DNA of 64,000 bases from Emydura subglobosa (GCA_007922225.1 ML679961.1:3942477-4006476); one strand, 5' to 3'; counted from the stretch's first letter, positions 32,981-44,240 are shown. A program made the numbers and translations. The notes: a model not told the origin generated them from the letters alone.

Positions 32981-33242
32981 ATGGTGCCTCATGGGAGGTG
33001 TAGTTGAAATATCTCCATGATCTCCTTCCTCCCTATGGGCTGGTCTCCCTGGCCAGACTACATTTCCCATAGTGCATCACGGTCATGTGACTCCCGTGGT
33101 GCATCACACAGTTCAGTCACAGGAGGTGGGGAATTTCTGTGCATCATGGGAAATGTAGTCTGGCCTGGAGTCTGGCCCATATGTAAGAATGAAGACACAA
33201 AGCATCTGAACTACAATGTCCAGGAGAAATTGTGGCACCATA
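32981..33242. repeat. 262-bp palindromic element with ZNF143-like motifs
   Basis: The outer arms pair (ATGGTGCCTCATGGGAGGTG start against CAGGAGAAATTGTGGCACCAT end). The inner arms pair more strongly: GGCCAGACTACATTTCCCAT at 33051-33070 against ATGGGAAATGTAGTCTGGCC at 33145-33164, perfect over 20 bp. Each inner arm carries ACTACATTTCCCAT followed by a TGCA, close to the STAF/ZNF143 site. No coding sequence. Boundaries come from the pairing; no target duplication was established. Confidence 0.8.
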
Positions 33243-35329
33243 GATAGATACACTTTATTATCAAGTCTACCCAAACAAAATGCTGTGTTTAGGTTTCATA
33301 GCAGCTAATCGGGAAATTTTGATTTAGCTGAAATTGCATTTTCTATTGGAAAAACAACTTTGTGGAATATTCCACATACAAAATGTATTTATTTAGGGTT
33401 AGGTTGTGCCCCTGTCTGACACAGCTGTGCACAGATGTAAGGAGGTAGTCAGTCCCACCCCCAATCTCTTGGTTGGTGTATGCTCAGATCTTGGGCTGTG
33501 ATGTGGACCATAGTCCCTGCATTCTGGATTGTATCCTTGGGAAACAAGGGGGGAGGTGCTTGCCTCTGCCCCCCCCCCCCAGGTACCAGCCAGTGTTTGG
33601 GGGAGTAAGCGGCACCCTTTCAAGGGCTAGAGTAACTCGCCCTCTAAGGAGCTGTTCCTTCCCAGAACAAGGCAGAGCAGCTATGGACAGCCCCTTGTTC
33701 AGGGCTGAGACGGAAGTCCCAGTGTAGCCCCGTGTTATTAATTACGTGGGGCAATGTCATATGACTGCTCATTGCTAAGCACAGCTCCCCCACTGATGTC
33801 ACTGGGAGTTCTCGTTAGCAGTGGATGGCGCTTAGTGCTCACCTCAGTGAGATCTTATCGGCATGATGAACGCCGCCAGCATTGCCAGAGACGAAGCACG
33901 AGGCGAGTCCCGCTGGTACCTGTCCAGAGGCACTCAGGAGTAGGTCACGCACCACGGATGGGGTTCGATTCTCTGTGTGCATTTAGCATTGCTGTGTATC
34001 ACTCACCTCGTAATCGCTACAAAAGGGCTCCTTTTCTTACATCTTTTCCCCTCTTGTTTTAGTTTTTGCCACCCCCTGTCTGGAATTTTAACTTTCACAC
34101 CATTTGTGTGTGCCTGCACGTGCATTTATGCGTACGTGTGCGCATGCTAAAGAGGAATAAATGACGGGGTTTAATGCTGACAGGCTTAGTTCCCAGGGAG
34201 CTTGCCTGCTAATGCAGTAGGTACTGTGTGTAGGTGGTGTTAGTGCCAGATGAAATGCCAGTTGGTTATTACAGATGCTTCTCTGAAATTAAAGTTAGGC
34301 ACCAAGGAATGTTATCTGCAGTGCTTTAAAAAAAAAATGTTAGATTGCAAAATGTTAATCAGTTGAGCCCATAGAGTATTACTACCCAGCAACTGACTGC
34401 ACTCTTCCTGAGATAAACCTTCCAATAATAACTTTTGCAGAGCAATAATATATCATCATTTCATAATTCAAGAGGAAAGTGCAATATTAGAAGGGGAAAA
34501 AAAGGCCATTGCTAAGGACAGTCCAAAAACCAACACTGAATGCCACAGAGAAATAGCATTGTTGTCTTGCCATTGTTAATTAGAATAAGTTTGCAACTGC
34601 CAGGCATGTGGGTTGTCAGATGATGCATAGAGGAAAATGGGTTACTAAACTGCTATTAAATCTGAGCTTAAATGTACAAACAATTTTCATACTTTTATAT
34701 ATATATATATATAATTACAGAGGGCCTTTACAGACCTCTGCTAGTCACAGTGTGCCAGATACAATGTTTTTGACTTAAAGGAGGGTGGCAGGTGCCTGTT
34801 TTTTTTGTACAGAGAGTAATTTGGCATAGCAAGTCCAGAAAGGAGCCATGGCACATGCTTTCACATACCAGCATCACTAAGCACAATGTGCTAATTTGGG
34901 CTCAAACCTGCAGTTGTCGTGCTCTCCTCATTCCCATTGGCTGCGTGACTCCCAAGGTCGCTGGGGTCAGTCTGGCTGACTAGGCAAGAGTGGGACTTTT
35001 CCCCCCCTAAAACTTCCTTGGTGCCTCATGCCAATCTTTCATCTTGTATGACAGTACCACTGTCACAAATAAGGTTCAGTGCTTGGATGAAATCAACTCA
35101 CCTCATGCATGAAGCTGAAGCTGCACCTAAGCAAGATGGACAATATGCTGGTTGGCAGAGGAACGACCTTTGAGTAGTGTCCAGCTAAAATGCCATCTCC
35201 TTGGTTGAAGGTTCACACCCACGACTGGTCAGTTCCGCCTGTCACTTCAGAAGCTCCGGATTCTTCACTGATGCTGAACTTCCACATTGCAGCAGCCTCG
35301 GGTAACACTTCCTACCGTCTTTGGCTGGC
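33243..35329. other. No gene recognised; simple repeats
   Basis: Contains a C-run (33570-33580), a GT/GC-rich alternating stretch (34106-34146) and (TA)n at about 34696-34713. The remainder is anonymous non-coding sequence. Confidence 0.4.
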
Positions 35330-35930
35330 TAAATGCCTCTGTCTCCATCTGGTGGCCTTGGTTATTTAGATCCGTGTCACCTCTCAGCTGGACTGCAGCA
35401 GTCCGGTGTTCCTGGGCATGAAACCATCAGCTTTTAGGGAACTCCAGCTAGTAACCCTGGAGTGCATCTCCTCAGCAATACTGCCAGGACTGCTGGCACA
35501 GCAGCTGCTCTCTGCACAGACTTCCCATAGAGCAGTGAGTGAAGAGGAAGGTCTCGGTTCTTCTCCTGAAGGCTCTGAGTGGCCGGAGCAGCTGTAAGAG
35601 TCTCATGGCTGATAACTCTGCTGTCCGGCACAATGGAGTTGTCTGCCTCAGTTGTGCGGAGATGGAGCATGCTTGGAGACCAGCCCAAGGCTGTGGAATG
35701 AACTCCCACTGAAACTAAGGGCCATCACTAACTCCTCACCTTCCTCTCCAAAAGCACTGCAAATTTCTTCATCCTTCCTTTGCTATTATAAATATAGAGC
35801 AGCGAGCACATATAATTTATATGTACATCTCCTCCCCCCAAACAGAATAGTCCACGACTCACATTCTCCCCCTCTTCTCCGAGGGAAAGGGTACAATAAA
35901 GAACACATCACGCATGGCAGGTATTAATCA
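35330..35930 (+). pseudogene. L2-like LINE, C-terminal end of the reverse transcriptase ORF
   Basis: Translation gives ALVI, one stop, then IRVTSQLDCSSPVFLGMKPS and AFRELQLVTLECISSAIL (about 35355-35490), then in another frame GDGACLETSPRLWNELPLKL and RAITNSSPSSPKAL (35655-35760). The pair SrLDYCN.l..G...LQ and P.LWN.LPL.LR is characteristic of the end of L2-type ORF2. The last 170 bp are probably 3' UTR. Heavily decayed. Confidence 0.65.
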
Positions 35931-36091
35931 TGTAATTTTATTCACTTCTGGAAGGTAATCAGATACTCCGGTTATGATGGCAACATAAGAGCCTGAGTCT
36001 GTATAGGATAGTCTACACTAGGTTTACGTGAACAAAACACAGTCAGCAAGAGAGACTGTTTTTGTTAGTGGGACTTGAATCATAGAACTAT

Positions 36092-37306
36092 TATAGCAAG
36101 GCAGTGTGGTCTTTCTCGGAGCCTGGGCCTGAGGAAGGGTTGCAACGCCCCTACTGGACAGAACCAGGCCTTGCAGGCCAAGCCACCTGGAAGCAGAGGG
36201 GCGGAGCCAGGACTGAGGAAGGAAGTATAAAAGACAGGCCCAGCAGCTCAGTCAGGGGGAAGCTGCTGTTGGAGACAGACGTGTCTTCCCAGAGGCTGCG
36301 GTCTAGGCCTGACCCAGGTCCTGTGGCTGTTTGGAGCAACTGCCCCACCAACCAGAGCCTCTAAAGCCTGCCCGGATTGCCGGGCCTGAGTGACTGGAGG
36401 GGGCCACCAGGTCCCAGTGACTGGAGAGAGCCACTGAGCCCTAGTAGCTGGGAGCACCTACCCGAGACCACTGGGTGGGAGAAACCCGTGTCTGGCCCTG
36501 ACCTGGAGAAGCTGCCCGATGTTGGGGACCCACAAGAGCGGACTGAGACGGAGATACCGGAGGACCCCTTGGGACCTGGAGCAGCTGCCCACTGCTGACG
36601 ACCCTGAGAAGTTTCCGGACCTGTCGATGGTAAGCGACCCGGAGGGAGACACCTGGATGCAGGTACCCTGGGACTGGGTGGGAGGAAGTAGCCCAGGGAC
36701 AGCCGACTAGAGAGTGGCTGAGTCAGGGGCTAAACCCGTCAGTGTGTTGCAGCTGGATCCCCGCTGACTCAGTGGCAAACGGCTTTGCCACTGATAGGGC
36801 CCTGGGCTGGGGCACAGTGGAGTCGGGTGGGCCTACGTCCCCCTCCCCTCTTCCCTAACCACCTTGGGGGTTCTTGGCTTCCTCTGAGCTTGCCTGGCAG
36901 AGGATTCTGAGCGTTACTAGCCCCGCCTGCCTGCAAGGCCGGGGGTTCTAGACTATTTCACTTGCCCCGCTCACTGGAGGGCCAGGGGCTATTGACTGCT
37001 TCATCAGCCCTGCCTGGCTTGTGGGCTGGGGGCTGTAAACTGCTTTGCCTGCCCTGCCCTGCCTGGGGGCCGGGGTCACCAGACTGCTGAACATCCCTGC
37101 CTGTTGGAAGGCCGGGGCTATAGAGTCCTTACATGAGGGCCAGAAGGCTACAGACCGTAAAGGAAGCCCGCCCCGCCAGGGCCTGGGGCTAAAGACTTGT
37201 AACTAGCACCGGTTATTCCTGTAGACCAAGGCGCTGTGGCCTTCCTTGGAGCCTCAGCCCGAAGAAGGGTCTCAATGCCCCGGCTGGATCATGCCACCAG
37301 CCTACA
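36092..37306 (+). repeat. Long LTR-like element, copy A
   Basis: Spans from TATAGCAAGGCAGTGTGGTC to ATGCCACCAGCCTACA. It contains GGGGCGGAGCC (Sp1-like) and TATAAAAG (36226-36233), followed by a transcribed-looking region with short repeats (CCAGTGACTGGA units) and an open frame of about 86 codons that I consider incidental. Bases 36918-37200 are a minisatellite of about six 43-bp units (consensus near GCCCCGCCTG...GCCGGGGGCT...ACTGCTTC). A stretch near the start (GCGCTGTGGCCTTCCTTGGA-like) recurs at the end (37227-37285), giving terminal direct repeats. Both flanks look like CR1 tail sequence. Confidence 0.7.
36918..37200 (+). repeat. 43-bp minisatellite inside the LTR-like element
   Basis: Successive units such as CTTGCCCCGCTCACTGGAGG... 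and TCAGCCCTGCCTGGCTTGTG... each span about 43 bp and end in an ACTGCTTC-like motif. About six units here; copy C at 58.0 kb keeps roughly two and a half. Confidence 0.75.
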
Positions 37307-37470
37307 GCCATAGAGTTAGAAGGGGCCGCAGGAGTCATCTAGTCTACCTCCCGGACAAGATGCAGGATTTGTCGCGTCTGGCCATCCAAGACAGATGGCT
37401 ATCTCGCTTCCTTTTGAAAACTTCCAGTGAAGGAGATTCCACGACTTCCCTGTTTTCTGCTCATAGATGA
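37307..37470 (-). repeat. CR1 LINE 3' region
   Basis: CATAGAGTTAGAAGGGGCC and GAGTCATCTAGTCTACC, then CTTCCAGTGAAGGAGATTCC (reverse complement of GGAATCTCC...), the CR1 3' UTR in minus orientation. Its start abuts copy A of the LTR-like family. Confidence 0.85.
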
Positions 37471-38349
37471 GAAAGATGTGTGGTAGCCCTACGTTAAGTA
37501 GATGATCAAATCCTGCAGAATTTCTTTCTTTCTAGCACCACTACACATATCTCTCCATGACTAGCTTTTTGCCTTTTCAGGAAGTCTTCTCAGTGAGAGG
37601 AGAAACACTTGCTGAACTGACTTTAAATAGAGTAAAAATAAGATAAATTAATTATTTTAATTTCCTTATTTATTTAGATTGAGAAAACCATAATACAAAA
37701 TACCCATACAAAAAGCTATAGGTGCCCTAATAATTGATGTGACGTGCAGTCACCAATGATGTCCACCCAGCAGTTTATTGTAGGAGCTTTCCCCAAACTT
37801 CTAGCCCACAAGGAAGGTATTTACCAAGTGGGCCTTGATGATAAACGGTGCGTGCAGGAAAACACCAGCCTCCCACTCATCACCTACCTGCTCCCATTTA
37901 CCCAGCAGAAAAATGAAAACCACAACGTCAACTGTCTTGTGCAGGCTGTACTTCAATAACCAGAACGTCTGCTCTTGGCTCTTCCGGAAGCTAGCAGCTC
38001 TGCATTTTTGTTCCCAGGTCTCAAGCACCTCGGAGTCCCTTCTGTATTCCCCTCCCTATAATCAAAATGTTAAAATTCTGAATTTAATTCTTTCCTTTCA
38101 CTTTAGTTGCAGATGGGATATAATGCTTGTGAAAGATTCTGGATTGACGGCACAGAAATCTTTCTGAGTAGGGGTGAGGCCTGGGGTAGGAATGGACCAT
38201 ACGCTGCTGCTGCCCTCATTGTATGTGTTTTGCAGACTGCAGAACAGGTATTCTGTGGACAGTTGACGTGCATGATACATGCCTGTCAATATGCTTCAGG
38301 CATAATTTGGAGGGGTCTACAGATTGGACTCCGAAAGATAGGAGGAAAT
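37471..38349. other. No gene recognised
   Basis: Anonymous non-coding sequence; frames at 37835-38167 and 38107-38475 have no domain. Confidence 0.4.
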
Positions 38350-38590
38350 GTGCTCCAGGGTGGGAGGCCTGTGTTCCACATCTGCCTTTGCCACTCATCT
38401 GCTTTGCCTCCTTGGGAAAGTTACTTCTCTCTGTGCACCTGCTTCTCCTCTCCCCGCTGTCTGTGGAGGTGGTGAGCTCTTTGGGGCATGTACTGCTCTC
38501 ACTATGTGCTTGGAAAGTTCCTAGCACCGTGGGGCTGGTTCTGGAGAGGGGCACCGCTAGGTGCGACTGTCAAGTAAATCATTTTACTCT
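38350..38590 (+). repeat. MIR-type SINE with L2-like tail
   Basis: TTCCACATCTGCCTTTGCCA and CTTGGGAAAGTTACTTCTCT with GTGCACCTG resemble the MIR core region (TGACCTTGGGCAAGTCACTT). It is followed by GAGCTCTTTGGGGCATGTAC and CCTAGCACCGTGGGGC, a tail shared with L2-mobilised SINEs. A second tail copy is at 40018. Confidence 0.7.
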
Positions 38591-39299
38591 CCATGTACAT
38601 TCCGTCCGTGGCCTCCCATGCTGAGCTTGTGCACCGGGGGCCAGCTGTGCTGCTGCTGGTTTTGCGGCATAGACATTCCTGGGACAGTTGTCATCTTTAC
38701 TGGTGAGGGAGGCAAAATGCAGACAAGCAGAAAGGAAAAAAGCCAGGTGCAGTGGCTCTGTGGAGGGCTGGGCTCCAAAACTGGCAGGTCAATAAGCCCA
38801 ATGAGCAAAAGGAAAAGAGCAAACTCATAATTTCTTAAATGCAAAACAATGGATGACAATCCATAGTGCCCATAAAAGCCGGCAAGTGAGCCGGATAATC
38901 ATGAGGGGGAAGAGAAGGGACGAGTGACAGAAATCCTAGAACTAGCCAGCTCTTTCCCTATCGGCATCGTAGTCCTGGCCTGTGCCTCCAGGCAGTTTCC
39001 TCTCTCTTCTGGCTGTATGGCAAATATAGCCCTTGTGTGAAAGTCTGCCCTCAGTTACATGGCTGCCATCCCAGTAGAGTCACTGAGAGCTGGGCAATTT
39101 ATCTTTAATGGAAGTCTGCAGTCTCACAGAGAACAGTACCGCGTCCAGACCATCCCTTTCCTCTTACTCTGTGTCTGAGGTCAGCTCCCACTGTATTTCC
39201 TGTCCAGTAGAATTTGCTAATGCTATTGTAATGCTTGCCTATGCAAGGGTTAGCTGATAATGTGGCTGTGGCATGTTGTATGCAGTATTTTAGCGTGTC

Positions 39300-39425
39300 A
39301 GTTCCAGGATATTAGGCAGACAAGGTGGGTGAGGCAATATTTTTTATTGGACCAATGTGAGCTGGTGAGTGAGACAAGCTTTTTGAGCTTACACAGAGCT
39401 CTTCTTCAGGTCTGGCATGGCATTG
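39300..39425 (-). repeat. Dispersed repeat with hammerhead-like core
   Basis: Minus strand: GACCTGAAGAAGAGCTCTGT, then GTAAGCTC, AAAA, AGCTTGTCTC, then TTGGTCCAATAAAAAATATT and CACCCACCTTGTC. This is a widespread reptile repeat. The order CTGAAGA, stem GAGCT/AGCTC, AAAA, second stem resembles a decayed hammerhead ribozyme core, as known from Penelope-like elements. Class assignment is inference. Confidence 0.45.
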
Positions 39426-40017
39426 TAGCACACTGACATTTGGTATTACACATCTACACTGCAGAGGCACTTGCTTTTGTAAAGCCGTGTATGAAATGAT
39501 TCCGTACCAGCAACCTAACCTTCCCGTGACACAGAACAGCTGGTTTCATGCTAAACATGACTCTGCTTTCGCTCTGGGAACAACTGCTAACCAGAAAAGT
39601 AAGAACAGTTTTGTTTTAGGAAAAAAAATCGACCGCGACAGCCCAATTACTGTCTGCAAAGCTGCCGCGTGTGCTGTGGATACTACTTCTTCTGTCAGAT
39701 GCAGGTGTCCCTTGTCACCAGCGTCATAGATATTCCAGAACTCCTACTGCGGTGAGAGTATTTCCAGACAACTTTACTCGGCTACTTCGCTGCATCCTCT
39801 TTCCCATGGGAGACATCACTTTACTGCTGCTGTGACTTCTGGTGCTGTTTAATAACTTTTTACTGTATAGATTGGTTATAATGTCACATTACTTTTCTGC
39901 AATTGGCTATTGTCTGACATCAGGCGAAGGCTTTTCAGTATAATTCTTCAGGGATGATATCCAGATTGAAAGAAAGTGGCATTATTATTCCTTCTTTGTC
40001 TGTATCTCTCCCTTTAG
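39426..40017. other. No gene recognised
   Basis: Anonymous non-coding sequence between two dispersed repeats. Confidence 0.4.
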
Positions 40018-40115
40018 GTCTGGGACGAGCTATTGTTAGGTCTGTACAGCACCTAGCACAGTGAGGCACTGACTGGGACGTTTATGAGCTATCTGTACAA
40101 ATAATAAGTAATGTC
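40018..40115 (+). repeat. SINE/L2-type tail interrupted by an LTR
   Basis: CTGTACAGCACCTAGCACAG followed by TGAGGCACTGACTGGGACG and CTGTACAAATAATAAGTAATG matches the tail of the 38.4 kb SINE family. The solo LTR sits just after its terminal AATAATAA. Confidence 0.65.
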
Positions 40116-40808
40116 TGTCACAGTTTCAGGGTAACTTCCCTGGTATTAACTCTGCATGGTCCCTCAAGATCACCCACTTAACGTTTCCACCTCCCAGCCC
40201 TCACCTCTTGCGTGGAGACCCTTCTCTCTCTCATTCCTGACCTGGGTTTTAGGGTTGCAGGGATACCCTGGGATAACCCCAGCTAACCTAAATGCTAGCA
40301 ACGATGCCTTGCTTCCTCTCCGAAGGCTCCTCATCCCCAGCAGTTACTTGTTACCACACAGCTCTTTTTAAGCAAATACCTTTATTCTGAAGATACGTTA
40401 CAGAGAAAACACTCTCAAAATTCTCTAAGCATGCTAAAAGCTCACCTGAAGTCACCCAGAGTCTTACCAGAGTCTTATGGGCCCCTAGTAGGCCAAAATC
40501 TTTCCAACCCTTCTGCAAGGTTTGAGGCTCCTGGGCAGAAGGTCCTGTCCATTTGTGGGATCAGAAAGAAGGCAGTTTAAGCACAGCTTTTGTATGCCAA
40601 AAGCCCTACGTACAAGATTCCCTGGGGTGGTGCCTCTCTGGACGTGTTTAAAACCTGAGTGATTCACCCCCCACTGTTTTTGATTCCTGGAGGAACGCTG
40701 ATAACCGTCGCTCATGTAGAAGAGAATCATACATATGATCCCTGGCCCACAGTGATACATAAACTTACTACAATGAGACTGCATGAAGTTACAATATCTG
40801 TCACAACA
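40116..40808 (-). repeat. Solo LTR with target duplication ATGTC
   Basis: Plus-strand termini TGTCACAG and CACAACA (693 bp). ATGTC lies immediately outside both ends (40111-40115 and 40809-40813). The minus strand carries AATAAA (TTTATT at 40381-40386), so transcription would run in the minus direction. No internal region is present. Confidence 0.85.
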
Positions 40809-41562
40809 ATGTCACCCTTGGGTAATACCCATGTGCCCCGTTTGTAATAATGGTATCGCTAATGCCTTCATCCACCAGGAGAGCCGTGAATCAGGCTGTT
40901 CAGTGATCCTAGCTGGGATTTCAACGTCCATTTCTTCGCTGGTGCTCATCTCTCAGTCACGTATGATGCAGACAAGACATATTGCCTGTCTGTCAACCCC
41001 ATGCCTGGAATGAGAAAGGAAAATCAGATTGCTTCAATCAAGAGCATGCCCATCAAAGGACAGACTAGGTTCAGAATGGGGTGAGAACAAACAAGCCAAT
41101 AAAAATGGTGGGCTTGCTGACAGCATCAGTCGCCGTATCTCACTCGGGAGCCTAATATGGAGACCATCATTACAGGCGGTTATACAACTACGTCATGTCA
41201 GTCACTTGGTAAGAGTAATGGATGTGATGTTTGACACTGTTTATGCCAGTATCAAATTGGCCTGGAAGCTGCTGAAACCTGCTTTTGTCCCATTTCAGGG
41301 CGGGTTAGGAGGCATGTTCTTGAGTTCAGATTTAGGCCCCAATAAAGACAGACGTGGGAAACGACGGGACGACAATGCTGCTGCTCCACTGCTAACAGCA
41401 CGCTTGCTTGGCCACAGCCAGGCCATGATTATAACTCCAATCCCCCTCTGTGACAAGAGGGACTGCAGGCGTGGGGCACGTGTCAGTAACTGACACAGTG
41501 TTTGTATGCTTCTTGCTGAAGTGGATGCTAAGATGAGGGATCTCATCAATGTGTCGGTGACG
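40809..41562. other. No gene recognised
   Basis: The 154-codon frame at 41029-41493 has no recognisable domain. Confidence 0.4.
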
Positions 41563-42305
41563 GAGTGTATTAGGCTCAAAGGCCCTGCGGGAGGCCTTGC
41601 AGTCCTACTACACCCTGCCCCAGGAAAGTGCAGTAGAGGTGATTCCTCCAGGCGGCCTAGAGTGGCTGCGGGAAAGCAACCAATCGAGAGGCAGCAGGGA
41701 GCAGCCAATCAGGGACCAGCAGGCTCATGTTCTCAATGGTAGTAGATGAGCAAGGAGCAACGGTCTCAAGTTGCAGTGGGGCAGGTCTAGGTTGGATATT
41801 AGGAAAAACTCTTTCACTAGGAGGGTGGTGAAGCACTGGAATGGGTTACCTAGGGAGGTGGTGGAATCTCCATCCTTAGAGGTTTTTAAGCTGCTGCTTG
41901 ACAAAGACCTGGCTGGGATGATTTCGTTGGGGTTGGTCCTACTTTGAACAGGGGTTGGACTAGATGACCCCCTGAGGTCCCTTCCAACCCTAATATGATT
42001 CTATGTAAAAGGAAGTGCAGGGTAGAGAGGTTCAGTTGCTGGCAGACCTGGGAGAGCGAGGAAGAAGCTCCTGGCTGACTGCTGAGTACAAGATCTTCAG
42101 CCCTGAGGTAAGGGCAAAGAAGGTGAAGGGGCTGCGTGGGAAGTGGCCCAGGAAAATGCAGTAGATTAGTACCTGGGATACAGCAGGAGGCTGCTATATA
42201 GAGGGCTCCTGGGTTGGGACCCAGAGTAGTGCGTCAGCCTGGGATGAAGTAGCCAAGTGTCAGCTAAAGAAGACGAGATCAAACTGTAGGTTGTACACCT
42301 AGGAT
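41563..42305 (+). repeat. LTR-like element split by a CR1 insertion
   Basis: Two CCAAT boxes (GCAACCAATCG, GCAGCCAATCAG, 41675-41715) precede a CR1 insertion. A TATA-like TAAAAGGAAG (42006) and GC-rich downstream sequence follow. Layout matches the LTR at 62430 (CCAAT, CCAAT, TAAAAAGG, then GAGCAGAGGCAG). The ends are approximate. Confidence 0.45.
41727..42006 (+). repeat. CR1 LINE 3' end inside the LTR
   Basis: CTCAAGTTGCAGTGGGGCAG, TTGGATATTAGGAAAAACTC, GGAATGGGTTACCTAGGGAG, GGACTAGATGACCCCCTGAG and terminal ATGATTCTATG: a well preserved CR1 3' terminus in plus orientation. Confidence 0.95.
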
Positions 42306-42306
42306 C

Positions 42307-43140
42307 CCGTTTGGCTTTGGCCTCTAGTGAGTTTGAAATACAAAATGTGTATCTTTATCCTGTGAGTCCTAGGAAACGTTAATCCACACCACAAAGACCA
42401 ACACAATAATGAGTATAACCAAATCCTGTAACAGAAAAAAAAAATCATATCTGCTGGTGAACTTGCTTAGTTTTATGTATTAATGTCCTTGTATGTTCCA
42501 GTTTTTTTTTCCAATGTATTAGAAGATCTGGGAAAATAGTGGCGATAGAAAGAAATTACATGCCCCCCCCAAAAAAATATCAGTGAAATTTTGAAAACTT
42601 TCTTTGAAATGTTTTTTGTTCTTTTTTTTAGGTCAAAGCACCTGAAAACTGATTCCCCGTCCCACAGTTTTCAGTTCATGTGTAAAATGTTTCAGTGAGT
42701 ATCCATTCAAATTTAAGATTGATGTTGCTTCAGCCATCTTTGTCACATATATTCCAGTGATTGAATTTTACTTTCATTAATGCTTGCTGCCAGTAAATTT
42801 AAGCTAATACTTTTCAACTAGATTATGCGTGGACAACAAATTTTCTTCTTGCGTTCTCCAGTAGTCACACCACAATGTCATATTTTATATGGGATGGGGT
42901 ATTGGCTTTACACCGCACAGGAAAAAGGTTCCCCCAGCTACACACCAGTATCCTAGCACACAGGTAATTAAATGAGACATATGAGAATTTGAACACATCT
43001 TTCACAATAAACTCATGCATGCACAATTACTTTGTGTGATTGTCGTGAAAGAAAGCTAAATTCCCAGTCATATTTTACAATAATCTAATTATTCCAGTGG
43101 AAATGGTGTAGACCTTTTAAAAAAAAATCCATGGTCTTCT
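42307..43140. other. No gene recognised
   Basis: AT-rich non-coding sequence with short homopolymer runs. Confidence 0.4.
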
Positions 43141-43233
43141 GTATTAGAAACATAGGGCATAGGACTGGAAGGAACCTCCTGTGTCTTTGAATTCAGACCT
43201 CTGCTATCATAAACAACCCTGGCATGTAATCCC
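43141..43233 (-). repeat. CR1-like LINE fragment, part 1
   Basis: AAACATAGGGCATAGGACTG, GAAGGAACCTCCTGTG and TGGCATGTAATCCC fit a minus-orientation CR1-like 3' region. It appears to continue at 44034 beyond an insertion. Confidence 0.65.
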
Positions 43234-44032
43234 GGTAGAGGACGTGGCCTGTCCCTCCCGGTCAGTCTCGGAGGGAGGCCACACCCCCTCGATGCCACAC
43301 CTGTGTGGGCAAACTTTAAGCAGGGGATTAGCTTTTCATGGTCTATAGCTTCAAGCCCTCAAGCAGGGTGGGGCAGGCAAAGCAGTATGTAGCCCCGGGC
43401 CCTCAGATGGGGCAGGGAAAGCAGTCTACGGCCCAACGATGATTCGCAGGCCAAGGTGAGGCTACCACACCAGGGGTGGGGTGACAAGGGGGGAGGGGGA
43501 TGCAGGCCCTCCCAATTCCACTGTGTCCCAGCCCAGGGCCCTACCAGTGGCAGAGTGTTCTGCCACTGGGTCAGCGGGGCACCAGCCACAACCCACTGAC
43601 AAGACCTCAAGTGTGAGCCCAGATGGATGTAAGTTGGCTATCCCTGGGCTACTTCCTTCACCCCTGTGCCCATGTACGTGCAGCCAACGGTCACCATCAG
43701 CCTCCCCGGAGTACGTTGCCAGTGGTAGTACAACCAAGCCCTAGCTGTCTGGGTTGTCCAGTGTCTCAGGTGGGTCAGGTGAGTCCTCAGGGTAGCTGGG
43801 GTCCTCTCCAGCTCCTCTCTACAGCAGTGGGCTGGAGACATCCTTCTCCTTCAGTGGATGCCCCCTGTCTGAGCTGTAGGGCCCACCCTTTATACTTCTG
43901 GTTCGTGTCTGAGCTCCTCCCCTCTGCTTCTGGCATGGTGGTCATGGCTTCTCTGGCTCCACCCTCTGCCCAGGGATTGAGTGGCAGTCCTTCCCCATCT
44001 GTTTAGGAAGGGGGGCCACACCCCCTTGCTAC
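43234..44032 (-). repeat. Long LTR-like element, copy B (minus)
   Basis: The reverse complement shares long blocks with copies A and C: CAGTGGGTTGTGGC, GACCCAGTGGCAGAACACTC, TACCCTGGGCTGGGACACAG-like sequence (plus strand: CCACTGTGTCCCAGCCCAGG at 43519), and the minisatellite region with GCCCCACC...GCTATAG units (43330-43460). Its start (TAGCAAGGGGGTGTGGCC) and end carry the same terminal direct repeat. ATCCC occurs on both sides (43229-43233, 44033-44037), a possible target duplication. Confidence 0.6.
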
Positions 44033-44033
44033 A

Positions 44034-44240
44034 TCCCTTCCCATAAATGAATCAAGATCCATCTTCAAACTAGATAAGTTTTTTTTTTTTTTTGCCCCAC
44101 TACTCCTAGTGAAAGACTGTTCCAGAACCTCACTTATAACATCCAGCCTAAACGTTTTCATGGCCAGTTTATATTGGTATTTGGTTAGCTCCACCTAAAT
44201 TGTTACCTTTTACTTGAGAGTCTGAAAGCCATAGTGGTGG
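44034..44240 (-). repeat. CR1-like LINE fragment, part 2
   Basis: CATAAATGAATCAAGATCCA, GTGAAAGACTGTTCCAGAAC, AACATCCAGCCTAAACG: continuation of the CR1-like 3' region interrupted at 43234. Contains a T-run. Confidence 0.65.

Noticed and set aside
34696..34713. (TA)n tract
   Set aside because: Ordinary microsatellite; no sign of an expanded or functional array.
35406..35709. Possible host exon in overlapping frames
   Set aside because: The readable plus-strand blocks match the end of an L2-like reverse transcriptase, which explains the signal.
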